A stretch of DNA of 64,000 nucleotides from Amycolatopsis sp. CA-126428 (GTDB lineage: Bacteria > Actinomycetota > Actinomycetes > Mycobacteriales > Pseudonocardiaceae), in contig NZ_PPHF01000129.1 in assembly GCF_002904335.1 (NCBI RefSeq), positions 62,001-126,000 of the forward strand, written 5' to 3'. Below the pieces are notes generated by a model. It was not told the DNA's origin, made no database searches, and worked only from the letters and a program-made list of their open reading frames with translations. The position numbers and the translations under genes are program-made. Each line of letters opens with the position of its first letter. Within the stretch, counting starts at the first letter, position 1. Positions 29,601 to 36,756 of the stretch are shown piece after piece.

Positions 29601-31227
29601 CCCGGACTCCCCGGCGCAGCAGCGCGCCGGCCAGCGCCGAAGCGCGGTCCTCGAGCTCGCCGTAGGTCAGGGACCGTTCCCCGCAGCTCGCCGCGGCCCG
29701 GTCCGGGTGCGCGGCCGCCCGCTCGGCGAACAACTCCCAGACCGTCCGGCCCTCGGGGTACTCGGCGTCGGTGCGGTTCCACTCGTCGAGGACGAGCCGC
29801 CGCTCCGCCGGAGCCAGCATCCGCAGCCGGCCGAGCTGCGCGGGCCCGTCCCCGGCGAGAAGAGCGTCCAGCAGGACGCCGAAGTGGCCGGCCAGGCCCG
29901 CGACGGTGGCGGCGGAGAACACGCCCGGGTGGTACTTCCAGTACAGCTCGAACCCGTCACCGGGGACGACGTCCAGCGTCAGGTCGTACTCGCCCAGCTG
30001 GTGCAGACCCGCCACCGCCTGGAACGACCACGTGTCGCGCAGCTCGCCGGCCAGTGCGTCCAGTCGGCCGGCGAGCGAGAAGTTCTGGTAGTTGAAGACG
30101 GCCTGGAACACCGGTGAGCGGAGGTCGCCGCGGTCACCGGTCTCGCGCACGATGCGGGGGAACGGGTAGGACGCGTGGTCGAGGGCTTCGAACACCGTGG
30201 CCTGCAGGCGCCGGGCGAACTCCGGCACGGGCACGTCGTCGGCCGGCTTGCTCCGGATGGGCAGGACGTTGACGAAGTAGCCGACCGTCGAATCGAAGCG
30301 ACCCGACGGGCGCGCGGCCACCGGCATCCCGACGACGATGTCCTCCTGCCCGGTGTACCGGTACAGCAAGGTCTTGAAGACGGCCAGGAGGAGAACGGCG
30401 GGCACGACCTCGTTCGCCGCCGCGAACGCCGTGACCGCCTCGGCCTGCTCGCGCGACAACCGGCCGGCGTGCACTTCGCCTTCGTGCGGCGCGTCGGGGG
30501 CAAGTGTCGCGTGGGTGGGCAGGCCGGTGAGCGGGACTCGCCCGGCCAGTTCCCGCCGCCAGAAGTCCCGGTCGCGGCGGGCGGACTCACCGCCGAGGAA
30601 GTCCCGCTCCCACGCGACGAACTCGCCGTAGTCCGCGGAATCGGGCCCGGCGGGCGGCTCCCCGCCTTCGACCCGCGCCTGGTAGGCGTGCAGCAGGGTG
30701 TCGAGCACGAGGCACAGCGACGGCCCGTCGAGGATGACGTGGTGCACGACCACGAGGACGTAGACCTCGGCCTCGGCGCGCGCGAGCACGGACACGCGCA
30801 CCAGGGGTCCGTCCGCCAGGTCGAACGGGTGCTTGGCCAGCTTCTTCAGGTGGTCGAGCACGCCGTCGGCGGGCACGTCGGAGATGTCCGCGCGCTCCAC
30901 CCGGAAGCGGCCGGCGTCGATGGGCACCAGATGCGGCCCGTCATCGTCTTCCCGCACCACGGACGCCAGGATCGGGTGCCGCGAAACCGCGTCGTGCAAC
31001 GCTTCCTCGAGCAAGGTTTCGTCGACGTGCGCGCAGGACAGGCAGACCGGAACGTTGTACGAGTAGGTGTCCGGTTCCATCTTGTGCAGTGCCCACAAGC
31101 CACGCTGCCCTTCCGACAGCGGGAGCTTCGCGGGCCCGGCCAGCTCGGCGCGCAACTGCGTCGTCGACAGCTCACCGGCGTCGTACCGGCGAGCGATTTC
31201 CCGGAGATCCCTGCTGGCGTCCCGCAT
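20614..31227 (-). CDS. Giant hybrid NRPS/trans-AT PKS: C-A-PCP-KS-MT-ACP-KS-DH-KR
   Basis: 3,537 residues. C domain with HHVILDG near 158; A domain (about 475-980) with IYTSGSTGKPKG near 640; PCP with GGDSF near 1020; KS1 with SNCSSA near 1264 and intact HGTGT and SNIGH; C-methyltransferase with LEVGAGTG near 1913; ACP with YGLDS near 2137; KS2 with TACSSS near 2390; DH with HRVRGTAIVP near 2800; KR with GGAGGLG near 3262 and Tyr in QANYAAAC. There is no AT and no terminal ACP; the split module continues in the next protein. My hand alignment of the A-domain pocket reads about D-I-L-A-L-T-L-L-Y, which I cannot assign to an amino acid. It is the first gene of the operon. The early C domain implies that it receives an acyl chain, perhaps from the reducing PKS or a ligase. 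Confidence 0.95.
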   Translation of the reverse strand: MRDASRDLREIARRYDAGELSTTQLRAELAGPAKLPLSEGQRGLWALHKMEPDTYSYNVPVCLSCAHVDETLLEEALHDAVSRHPILASVVREDDDGPHLVPIDAGRFRVERADISDVPADGVLDHLKKLAKHPFDLADGPLVRVSVLARAEAEVYVLVVVHHVILDGPSLCLVLDTLLHAYQARVEGGEPPAGPDSADYGEFVAWERDFLGGESARRDRDFWRRELAGRVPLTGLPTHATLAPDAPHEGEVHAGRLSREQAEAVTAFAAANEVVPAVLLLAVFKTLLYRYTGQEDIVVGMPVAARPSGRFDSTVGYFVNVLPIRSKPADDVPVPEFARRLQATVFEALDHASYPFPRIVRETGDRGDLRSPVFQAVFNYQNFSLAGRLDALAGELRDTWSFQAVAGLHQLGEYDLTLDVVPGDGFELYWKYHPGVFSAATVAGLAGHFGVLLDALLAGDGPAQLGRLRMLAPAERRLVLDEWNRTDAEYPEGRTVWELFAERAAAHPDRAAASCGERSLTYGELEDRASALAGALLRRGVRAGDRVGASFARSLDLVAGLLAIMKTGAAYVPLDPGLPAERLSYLVEDSGAGLVVCDEASVPTLSDVDLRGAALHVLDRTDVPGAEPGNADARPAAAYVIYTSGSTGKPKGVMVSHRSLTNILLSVGRSLELTPDDRLPAIATYSFDIAALELFLPLITGGQCRIHDAATVKDATLLAAELARWRPTVVQATPVTWAMLLRVGWRNPSGAKLLCTGEALPEHLKDRLLALGEAWNLYGPTETTLYSSMKRLRPDEPVTIGTPVANTRLYVLDRHAQPVPVGVPGELCIAGHGVAPGYHGKPRLTAERFVEDPFVPGGRMYRTGDVVRRLPNGELVVLGRMDDQVKLRGYRIEPGEIEAALDGHPDVAASVVVVERERLTAYLTVPGDHGGALDEKALRAHLEKTLPAYMVPSAYVVLASFPLTASGKIDRGRLRASGDRAPAAPARHVSGSPRAERVLRQIFTAVLGRDDVDREEGFFDAGGDSFSAIEVVAEINRAFGRDLRPTALFAHASIAAMARHLEGPAGASRGFAGRAAAEEDGPAVDREYLDDAVAVVGISCRFPGADDHRAFWDDLRDGKAGNASWSPEELRALGVPDELVGRAGYVPHRPGIEGTAEFDPAFFGISPRDAEFMDPQGRLLLQHAWKALEDAGHRPEDVPRTSVYTSVSNNFYQALLPSLMENAAGTRVLASTESYAAWLLAQGGSIPTMISSRLGLGGPSMAVSSNCSSALSGLHLACQGLRSGETDQAVVGAASLGSSMELGYVHQPGLNFSSDGRCRAFDDAADGMTGGEGVGVVVLKRARDAFADGDHVYCLIRGVAVNNDGGAKAGFYAPSVQGQADVIRAALDASGVDPETIRYVEAHGTGTKLGDPVEVEALTEAYRHYTDRRGYVGIGSVKSNIGHLDAAAGIAGLIKLALSLHHGEVPKTLHCSVPNKAIDWANSPFFVTDRNLPLEAGGAEPVRAGLSSFGIGGTNAHAVLERTDPRPRAASPVEGPHLVVLSARDGGRLEALAREFLAFLPGYRAGGGDLASLAYTLQVGRRAMAVRIAFVVDGFDELTEQLESSAAGHVPGTAFGGRARRDDDELVSLFARTPQLKELGADWIECGDWEKVAALWVSGIDVEWDRYYGPTPPRRVSLPTYPFDTKRFWPAGTPAPARPAVPPAGTSVPAPTAAPAGTSVPAPTAAPPGPAGAEALLVAAAGAEGVERFLARRRRTTAEMNAILRRLLVAQLWSAGVFREPGRRGVLASEHAKWFDHTVDVLVDAGELSRAGDLPRNPDVDGAWREWRAWTAAHEGDPELAAKTTVTTRSLEALPDILAGRTTATAVLFPGGSFDLVEAVYNRNIASDYFNCALADEVRAEVGRLRGDARSGLRILEVGAGTGSASKWIFERLADVAGEISEYAYTDISKAFLNAAEKRFSPRHPYLTYRVFDAERSPAAQGFAAGEYDVVVANNVLHATRDITETLEHVRALLRPGGVLLLNEVTANEWWAHLAFGFLDGWFRHADGRRIPGGPALSADSWREVLRGSGFDAVGVLGGPARELGMQIVSARAGRPAPATTGPELPTAAYVEDALARCLMESLKLTRDELQPDAPFADYGLDSLTGVAMVGMLNESLGTDLDASVLFDNPSIRRLTKFLVAEHGDDITAHRLAEGEPRAEVVRVPARPQVAEPVPATEPVPATEPVPATEAPRPREPIAIIGMSGRFPGARDLDEFWRQMADGHDPVTPVTRWDLPDGQTTCRHGGFMTGIDEFDPLFFGISGAEAGYMEPQQRLFLQEAWNALEDAGHAGASIDRERCGIYVGSGGGDYFDLTSPFAYPAQAYWGNMNSMVPARLAYYLDLHGPAMTVNTACSSSLTAVYLACQGLWTGETDLALAGGVAVQCSPRVYVAGSRAGMLAPSGRSRSFDAAADGFVPAEGAGVIVLKRLSDAEADGDHVHGVLRGIGLNQDGTSNGITAPNGSSQESLIRRVHREFEIDTAGIQLVEAHGTGTKLGDPVEFNALTRAFRAVTDQEQFCSLGSVKANIGHALEAAGVAGVIKVLLAMKHGTIPGLLHFREANPSVVLAGSPFFVHTERRDWVAPPGDRRRAAVTSLGASGTNVHAVIEEAPARPRRTTRGGPRLIALSARTDEALREQMTRLARHCRAHPDLELADVSYTLLLGRRHFQVRWACVADDLAELRRRLAGERAPGPAPDGELSRLAAEYVDGGTPDFEELFRDEPRRRVPLPGYPFERGRYPLPDRPRSPERVVLTGAEFFLREHRVRGTAIVPGAMYLEWVRAAVAPQPGEVVCLRDIAFLRPLDVVSGAREVHVAVRADGGFQVSSTDSPDTSVTHCEGRLVAGEGAERRTLDLPTLLRDLRRTPMEPERFYAEYREHGVDYGPAFRGCVAVYEGEGTVLAQLELPDAVAGTAGEFPLHPVLVDSALQGMRLLHGTGEDEGGLTFAIERAEILRPCTAKMWAWIRRGTGPAAGRIDVDLASENGDVCLALRGITVRGGGPVPDAGPAAVTLLPAWDPVRESETGTWPRTADVVGVVAATPAARDVLLARYPAAHVLPACGSQREIDDAVRAAPVLDHLIWVAPEYAAESSADRLVDAQSTGTLQVFRTVKAVLAAGYGDRRLGWTLITHRAHAVFETEPLDPAHAGIAGLAGSAAKEYPLWTVRVADVEAYDGGSLSAVLSLPADPDGDLRIHRGGTWYRQRLLPVRAGAPEPSRFREGGTYVIAGGAGGLGVALSEHLIRRYRAQVVWLGRRPRDARVDAAIGRAAGSGGPAPHYIRADATSAAALRAAREETDRRFGPVHGVVQSGLVFAGASLDRMTEPEFHDVLRSKVDASVRLLDTWGGDSLELALFLSSINSYLKAIKQANYAAACTFMDSFAATVQRRHGCVAKVINLGYCFTNAAAGAGRSTLLNNAVPLISPDEFVAAVERLCAGPASRLTLMKFGPAVHTRGITLGDDEVLLLPDGVPAAAPGSRAPRDGFDDLDRLRERVADLTALAI
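24541..24594. repeat. Three perfect 18-bp tandem repeats in a PKS linker
   Basis: The unit GGTGGCCGGCACCGGTTC occurs three times head to tail. On the minus strand it encodes an in-frame PATEPV repeat in the flexible linker between an ACP and KS2 of the giant NRPS-PKS. Copy number could vary without breaking the frame. Confidence 0.95.
26048..26119. repeat. Two perfect 36-bp tandem repeats in a PKS linker
   Basis: Two identical 36-bp units (26048-26083 and 26084-26119) encode a duplicated 12-residue Ala/Pro/Thr/Val-rich segment between KS1 and the methyltransferase of the giant NRPS-PKS. The repeat is in frame and reads as an elastic linker. Confidence 0.95.
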
Positions 31228-31376
31228 CCGAAGATGCTGACAGGTCGGGGAGATCGCGACACCGCCTCGCTGGCGTGCCCTTCGGAGGTGCCCATCCGGT
31301 CACCGAGCCGTTCGCGCCCTTTCGCGGGAGCGACCGCGGAAATGACAATCGAGCGGAATCGAGCGGAAGGAACCCG
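31228..31376. promoter_or_regulatory. Divergent promoter region of the trans-AT operon and the antiporter gene
   Basis: This 149-bp gap separates the divergent giant NRPS-PKS and antiporter genes, so it should hold the promoter of the long trans-AT operon. AT-content rises slightly around 31340-31365, with the direct repeat ATCGAGCGGA (31349-31358 and 31359-31368) just before the antiporter RBS. No clear -35/-10 pair was recognised. Confidence 0.35.
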
Positions 31377-32683
31377 ATGACGTTCGCGGCCGGACCCGTT
31401 CCCTCGATCGGCGCCCACCAGATGCTGGTCTTCCTGCTCCAGATCGGGGTGCTGCTGGCCGCCGCGGTGCTGCTCGGCCGGCTCGCCGGACGGCTGGCCC
31501 TGCCGGCCCTGGTCGGCGAACTGGCCGCGGGCGTCCTCTTCGGCCCCTCGTTGTTCGGGCAGCTGCCGGTTTCCCACTGGCTGCTGCCCCGGGACCCGGC
31601 GCAGACGCACCTGCTCACCGCCGTGGCGCAGCTCGGTGTGCTGCTGCTGGTCGCCATCACCGGGGCGCACGTCGACCTCGGGCTGATCCGGCGCCGGCGC
31701 GGGCAGATCGCCGTGGTCAGCCTGGGCAGCGTGCTGTTGCCCCTCGCGGCCGGCTTCGGGCTCGGCTTCCTGCTGCCGGACTCGCTGATGGCGCCACCGC
31801 CGGCCGGCACGCCTTCGCCCTGTTCGTCGGAGTCGCGGTCGCCGTCAGCGCGCTCCCGGTGATCGCCAAGACCCTGCTCGACATGCGGTTGCTGCACCGC
31901 AACGTCGGCCAGGTCATCATCGGCGCGGCGGCGATCAGCGACATCGTCGGGTGGCTGCTGCTGTCGGTCGTGTCGGCGATGGTGACCAAGGGCCTGCGGG
32001 CCGGGATGGTCCTGGAGTCCGTCGGCTACCTGGTGGCGGTGCTCGTGTTCACCCTGGTGGCGGCGCGGCCGTTGGTCCGGTCGCTCCTGCGCCCGGCCGG
32101 GCGGTCGCACCAGCCGGGTGCCGGGGTCGCCACGGCCGTGGTGCTGATCATGTTGTCCGCGGCGGGCACCCAGGCGCTGGGCATGGAACCGATCCTGGGC
32201 GCGTTCCTGTGCGGCACGGTGATCGGTTCACTCGGGGGAGCGGCCCGCGGGTTCCTCGACTCCATGCGCCCGTTCGTGATGTCCACGCTGGCGCCCTTGT
32301 TCTTCGCGACCGCGGGACTGCAGGTGGACCTGTCGGCGCTGGGCCGTCCCCCGGTGCTGCTCGCGGCGGTGGTGCTGGTAGCGGTGGCGGTGGTGAGCAA
32401 GTTCGCCGGCGGCTACCTCGGCGCCCGGATCGCCCGCCTCGGCCACCTCGACTCCGTGGCCATCGGCGCGGGCCTCAACGCCCGCGGGGTGGTGGAGATC
32501 GTGGTCGCCACCGTCGGTCTCCAGCTCGGCGTGCTGACGACCGCCACCTACACGATCGTCGTCCTGGTGGCCGTGCTGACCTCGGCGATGGCGCCCCCGC
32601 TGCTGCGCCACTCGACGCGCGGGGTTCCGGAGACCGCAGTGGAGATCGAGCGGGAGCGCGAATACACCGGCCGCCGCGACTGA
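31377..32683 (+). pseudogene. Cation:proton antiporter (CPA2/KefB-like), disrupted by a frameshift
   Basis: A multi-pass membrane protein with about 12 segments. It would exchange monovalent cations for protons. The first half reads in one frame from the ATG at 31377 (LPALVGELAAGVLFGPSLFG, a family hallmark). The second half reads in another frame to 32683 (IGAGLNARGVVEIVVATVGL, also a hallmark). Protein similarity crosses from one frame to the other near 31793-31803. After that point the shifted frame gives AGRHAFALFVGVAVAVSALP, which restores a membrane segment. One base appears to be missing. It is either a real inactivation or a sequencing error in a GC-rich stretch. Such antiporters accompany some polyketide clusters, where they may help tolerance. 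Confidence 0.75.
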
Positions 32684-32701
32684 CGGCCGCGGCCGCCGCG
32701 G

Positions 32702-33241
32702 TCACGCTCCCGGCGCGGCGGCCGGCCAGGCTGCGTACCGGCGCATGCCGTACAGCAAGGGCGGCGCCTGCCGGTGCGCCATCGCCACGACTTCGCCCAG
32801 CACGATCACGTGGTCGCTCGCCGTCATGGTCTGGGTGACCGCGCATTCCGCGATGGCGTGGGCGTGCGTCACCAGGTGGGGCAGTCCCAGCCGGGACGTC
32901 GGTGCCCACGGCAGCGCGGAAAACCGTTCCGGGCGGCAGGAAGCGAAGACTTCGGCGGCGTGCCGGGCGTTGCTGTGGAGCAGGTTGACCGCGAACCGGC
33001 CCCGGTCCCGGATCACCGCGAGGGTCGCGCTGCGGTGGGAGACACAGATGAGCAGCGTCGGCGGCGCCACCCCGACGCTGCAGAGGGACGAGCAGGTGAA
33101 CCCGTGCGGCCTGCCGGCGCGGTCCATCGCGGTGACCACCGCGAGCCCGGTCGGGAACGCGCTCATCAGCTCCTTGAACGCGGCCGGGTCCTGAGTGGTC
33201 ACCGGGTTTTCGAGGGGACGGGCCGGTGCGGGCTCTGGCAT
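32702..33241 (-). CDS. Flavin reductase (FMN-binding split-barrel), likely halogenase partner
   Basis: A 179-residue NAD(P)H:flavin oxidoreductase of the HpaC type. Seen in the sequence: the FPTGLAVVTA start of the barrel, GFTCSSLCSVGVAPPTLLI (flavin-phosphate-binding loop), the FAVNLL motif and the histidine-rich VTHAHAIAE region. It would release FADH2, which the tryptophan halogenase (and other two-component oxygenases) needs. The ATG at 33241 follows AAGGGAG at a good distance. It converges with the antiporter at only 18 bp. It sits 22 kb from the halogenase, but no other flavin reductase is visible in the window. Confidence 0.9.
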   Translation of the reverse strand: MPEPAPARPLENPVTTQDPAAFKELMSAFPTGLAVVTAMDRAGRPHGFTCSSLCSVGVAPPTLLICVSHRSATLAVIRDRGRFAVNLLHSNARHAAEVFASCRPERFSALPWAPTSRLGLPHLVTHAHAIAECAVTQTMTASDHVIVLGEVVAMAHRQAPPLLYGMRRYAAWPAAAPGA

Positions 33242-33526
33242 CGGTTGGCTCCCTTGGCGTTCGTGGTCCGATCGCGGTGGCGGACGGCCGATCTCCACGA
33301 TATAGCGCGGAAATGCCACCGGTAGTGCCTGTTCGGCTCCCCTGCCGTCCACGGCGGTATGGCCGTGTTTCCCGTGGTCACCGGGCATTCCGCCGTGCCC
33401 GGCCCATCGGCCGTCGCCGAACGGCTACCCCGCCGGTGACCGATCGGCCGCGCCGTCGGGGGTTGGCCGGATCCGCGCCGGGCCCGGATCCTCGGCTGAC
33501 ACGGGGCACGACGGACAGGAGCCCGC
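33242..33526. promoter_or_regulatory. Divergent intergenic region
   Basis: 285 bp between the flavin reductase and the acyl-AMP ligase genes, transcribed away from each other. It must contain both promoters. I see no clear operator, hairpin or small ORF, apart from a slightly AT-richer patch around 33298-33303 (ATATAG). Confidence 0.35.
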
Positions 33527-35593
33527 ATGACCGACCTCGCCGCCCACCCCCCGGACGCCGCGACCGGCACCCTGGCCGAGGTGCTGCGCGACAACGCCGA
33601 GCGGGCGCCGGACGCGACCGCGTTCCGGTTCCTGCCGCCCGGCCACACCCCGGGTGAGCGTGGCGAAGCGCTCACCCGGGCGGAACTGGACCTGCGAGCC
33701 CGCACCGTCGCGGCGGCGCTGCGGCGGGCAGGTGGCGAGCGGGCGCGCGTCCTGTTGGTGCTACCGCCCGGCCCGGACTTCCTCGCCGGCTTCGCCGGCT
33801 GCCTGTACGCGGGCGCGGTGGCCGTGCCGTGCTCGCCCGAGCTCTCCGGGAACGCGGCCGACCGGTTCGTCGCGGTGGCCGCGGACGCCGAAGTGACCGT
33901 CGTGCTCACCACCGACGCGCTCGCGCCGGCGCTGCGGAACAGGTGGGACCCGGCCACCGCGCCGCCGGTGACGTGGCTCACCGTCGACGCACCGGACGAA
34001 GACCACGCGCGGCGCTGGGTGCCGCCCCGGATCGCCGACGGCGACCCGGCGCTGCTCCAGTACACCTCGGGCTCGACCGGCCGCCCGAAGGGGGTGGCGG
34101 TGTCGGTGGGCAACCTCTCCGCCCAGATCGCCAACTTCCGCGCCCTCACCGGGCTGCCACCGGGCGGGAACGTCGTCTGCTGGATGTCGCCGCTGCACGC
34201 GCTCGGCCTCGGGCAGCTGCTGCTCGCCCAGCTGGTGGGGGGTGAGGCGGTGCTGATGACCCCGGAGGACTTCGTTGCCGACCCCTTCCGGTGGCTCGCG
34301 GCGATCTCCGCGACCCCGGGGCCGGTGTTCAGCGGCGGTCCGAACTTCGCCTACGAGCAGTGCGCCAAGTCGATCGGCGAGGACCTGCGCGCCGGGCTCG
34401 ACCTGTCCGGCTGGGCGGTCGCCCTCATCGGCGGCGAGCGGGTCCAGGAAGCCACGCTGGACCGGTTCGCCGGCACCTTCGGACCGGCCGGGTTCCGCCG
34501 CTCCGCGTTGTTCCCGGCCTACGGCCTCACCGAGACGATGCAGATCGTCGTCGGCAAGCGCGAACCCGACCCGCTGGGGGTCGTCGTCGACGCCGCGGAA
34601 CTGGAGCGGGGACGCGGCGAACCGGTGCCGCCCGGGACGGCGGTGCGCACCCAGGAGCTCGTGGGCTGCGGGGCCGCCGGGCCGTTCGGGCGCGTGCTCG
34701 TCGTGGACCCCGGGTCCCGCACGGAGTGCGCCGCCGGCCGGGTGGGCGAGGTGTGGGTGAGCGGACCGGTCGTCTGCCAGGGGTACTGGAACCGCCCGGC
34801 GGAGACGGCCGAGACCTTCGGCGGCACGCTGGCGAACGGCGACGGCCCGTTCCTCCGGACCGGCGACCTGGCGTTCTTCCACGGGACCGACCTCGTGCTC
34901 TGCGGGCGGCTGAAGGAACTGATCGTCATCAACGGCCGCAACCTCCACCCGCAGGACGTCGAAGAGGCCGTCCGGCGGGTCGAGCCCGCGCTGGCGACCC
35001 GGCCCGGCGCGGCCTTCTCCGTCGATTCGCCGGGCGGCGAGCGGCTCGTGGTCGTGCAGGCGATGGCGCCGGGTGACACCACCGCCGGCCCGGACGCGCT
35101 CGCCGAGCGGATCCGGCTCGGGGTGACGAGCGCGCACGGCGTGGACGTGCACGACGTCGTCCTCGTCGAACCCTCGGCGATCGCGCGCACGCAGAGCGGG
35201 AAGGTCCGCCGGCGGGGCACCCGCGACTCCTACCTCGAGGGCAGCCTCGTCCCGGTGGGCCGGAGCACGGCGGCGGCGCCGGCCACGGCACCCGACGGCA
35301 CCCGCTCGGCCGCGGGTGGCCTGCTGCTCGCGCTGCCGGCCGAGGCCCGGGGGCCTGCCGTCGGCACCGAACTGCGCCGGCGGATCGCGACCCTGCTCGG
35401 CGTGGCTCCGGAGACCCTGCCGGACGACGAACCGCTGATCGGTCTCGGCCTGGAGTCGGTACGGATGATCAAGCTGCGCCACGAGGTCGAGCACGGCTAC
35501 GGAGTCTCCCTGCCGATGTCCGAGTTCGTGCGCGCCACCCTGGCCGGCCTGGCCGGGGCGGTGCTGCGGGAAATCACCGGTCAGCCGAGCTGA
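33527..35593 (+). CDS. Fatty-acyl-AMP ligase fused to an acyl carrier protein
   Basis: 688 residues. The N-terminal part is an ANL ligase of the FAAL type (P-loop YTSGSTGRPKG, FPAYGLTE, RTGDLAF, LIVINGRNLHPQD), a family that forms acyl-adenylates and hands them to a carrier protein instead of CoA. A C-terminal ACP follows (about 610-680), with the phosphopantetheine serine in GLGLESVRM near 643. The ATG at 33527 has GACAGGAG upstream. It is followed after 22 nt by the amidohydrolase. Inferred role: activation of a fatty or other acid as starter unit, delivered to a C or KS domain of one of the assembly lines. Confidence 0.92.
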   Translation: MTDLAAHPPDAATGTLAEVLRDNAERAPDATAFRFLPPGHTPGERGEALTRAELDLRARTVAAALRRAGGERARVLLVLPPGPDFLAGFAGCLYAGAVAVPCSPELSGNAADRFVAVAADAEVTVVLTTDALAPALRNRWDPATAPPVTWLTVDAPDEDHARRWVPPRIADGDPALLQYTSGSTGRPKGVAVSVGNLSAQIANFRALTGLPPGGNVVCWMSPLHALGLGQLLLAQLVGGEAVLMTPEDFVADPFRWLAAISATPGPVFSGGPNFAYEQCAKSIGEDLRAGLDLSGWAVALIGGERVQEATLDRFAGTFGPAGFRRSALFPAYGLTETMQIVVGKREPDPLGVVVDAAELERGRGEPVPPGTAVRTQELVGCGAAGPFGRVLVVDPGSRTECAAGRVGEVWVSGPVVCQGYWNRPAETAETFGGTLANGDGPFLRTGDLAFFHGTDLVLCGRLKELIVINGRNLHPQDVEEAVRRVEPALATRPGAAFSVDSPGGERLVVVQAMAPGDTTAGPDALAERIRLGVTSAHGVDVHDVVLVEPSAIARTQSGKVRRRGTRDSYLEGSLVPVGRSTAAAPATAPDGTRSAAGGLLLALPAEARGPAVGTELRRRIATLLGVAPETLPDDEPLIGLGLESVRMIKLRHEVEHGYGVSLPMSEFVRATLAGLAGAVLREITGQPS

Positions 35594-35615
35594 CCCCGAG
35601 ATCGGACTGGAGACC

Positions 35616-36662
35616 ATGGACATCGCCGAAGAGTGGCTGCTGGCCGACTCCGCCTGGTGGGGCGCCGGGCGCCGGTTCGGCCGGTGCGCGCTGCGCCTGC
35701 GTGACGGCGTTCCGGCCGCGGCCGGGCCGGTCGCCCCCGGGGCCGTGCCGGCCGGGGCCCGGGTGCGGTACCTCGGCGGCACCGTCCTGCCGGGTCTGCG
35801 CGACGCACACGTGCACTGCGGGCTCGTGGACCTGCGAGAGGTCCGCGCAGGCGGGATCGCCGAGGTCCACGACCTCGGCAGTGCCCACGAAGTGCTCGAA
35901 GCCCACCGCCGGGCCGATCCCGCGACCCTGCCGCGGATGCGGGTCGTCGGCGCCTTCCTGACCGCCCCGGGCGGGTATCCGGGCGACCGGTCCTGGGCCG
36001 CGCCGGGCAGCTTCCGCGAAGTGCGTTCGCCCCTCGACGCCGAGGCCGCCGTCGGTGAGCAGCGGCAGGCCGGCGCGCAGGCGATCAAGGTCGCGCTGAA
36101 CTCCGACGCCGGACCGGTGTTCCCCGCCGCCGTGCTCGTGGCGATCGTCGCCGCCGCGCACGCCGCCGGCCTCGACGTCGTCGCCCACGTCGAAGGCCGG
36201 GCCACCACGCGGCTCGCCTGCGAAAGCGGCGTCGACCGGCTGGCGCACACGCCCTGGACCGAACGCGTCGACGACGCCCTCGTGGCCGACCTGGCCCGGA
36301 GCACGGTGTGGGTCAGCACACTCGACATCCACGGGTACGGCGCCGACACCCGGCAGCTGCGTACCGCGACGGGCAACCTCAGGCGGTTCCTCGAACACGG
36401 CGGGGTCGTCCACTATGGAACGGACCTGGGCAACGGACCGCTGCCGCCGGGCGTCAACCCCCGCGAGGTCGCCGCGCTGCTGGCCACCGGGCTCTCCCCG
36501 GACGACGTGCTCACCGCCATGATCGGCCCGGGCGAACCCGTCCCGCCGTGCTGGGTGCCCGGCGGCCTCGACCGGGAGCCCGGGCGGTTCGCCGGCTCGC
36601 TCGCGCTCGCACAGGTGGTCGACACGGTCACGCACGGTCTCGCCACGGGCCCGCTGCGGTAG
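35616..36662 (+). CDS. Metal-dependent amidohydrolase
   Basis: 348 residues with the full set of amidohydrolase-superfamily ligands in order: HxH (His65, His67 in DAHVHCG), a possible bridging Lys158, His191 (VVAHVEG), His211 (RLAHTPW) and catalytic Asp270 (YGTDLGN). It should hydrolyse a C-N bond of an amide, cyclic amide or formamide. It is in an operon with the FAAL-ACP gene and just before the clpP genes. One possible role is removal of the formyl group from (chloro)formylkynurenine, since no classical kynurenine formamidase is visible. Removing a protecting acyl group or product inactivation are equally possible. Confidence 0.85.
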   Translation: MDIAEEWLLADSAWWGAGRRFGRCALRLRDGVPAAAGPVAPGAVPAGARVRYLGGTVLPGLRDAHVHCGLVDLREVRAGGIAEVHDLGSAHEVLEAHRRADPATLPRMRVVGAFLTAPGGYPGDRSWAAPGSFREVRSPLDAEAAVGEQRQAGAQAIKVALNSDAGPVFPAAVLVAIVAAAHAAGLDVVAHVEGRATTRLACESGVDRLAHTPWTERVDDALVADLARSTVWVSTLDIHGYGADTRQLRTATGNLRRFLEHGGVVHYGTDLGNGPLPPGVNPREVAALLATGLSPDDVLTAMIGPGEPVPPCWVPGGLDREPGRFAGSLALAQVVDTVTHGLATGPLR

Positions 36663-36739
36663 CCCTCGGTGACGGCTCTCGTCCGGTCGCGGCGGTCACC
36701 CACCCGGACGGCCGGGGTCGCGAAAGACGAGGCCAGGGC

Positions 36740-36756
36740 GTCCGCTCTCCGCGAAC
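36740..36756 (+). promoter_or_regulatory. ClgR-like operator upstream of clpP
   Basis: GTCCGC-TCTCC-GCGAAC is an inverted repeat with one mismatch. It fits the reported actinomycete ClgR box core (GTTCGC-N5-GCG). It lies about 87 bp before the clpP start and upstream of a possible -10 hexamer TAGAGT at 36794-36799. ClgR activates clp genes under proteolytic stress, so this would couple the cluster's clpP to Clp inhibition. Confidence 0.5.
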
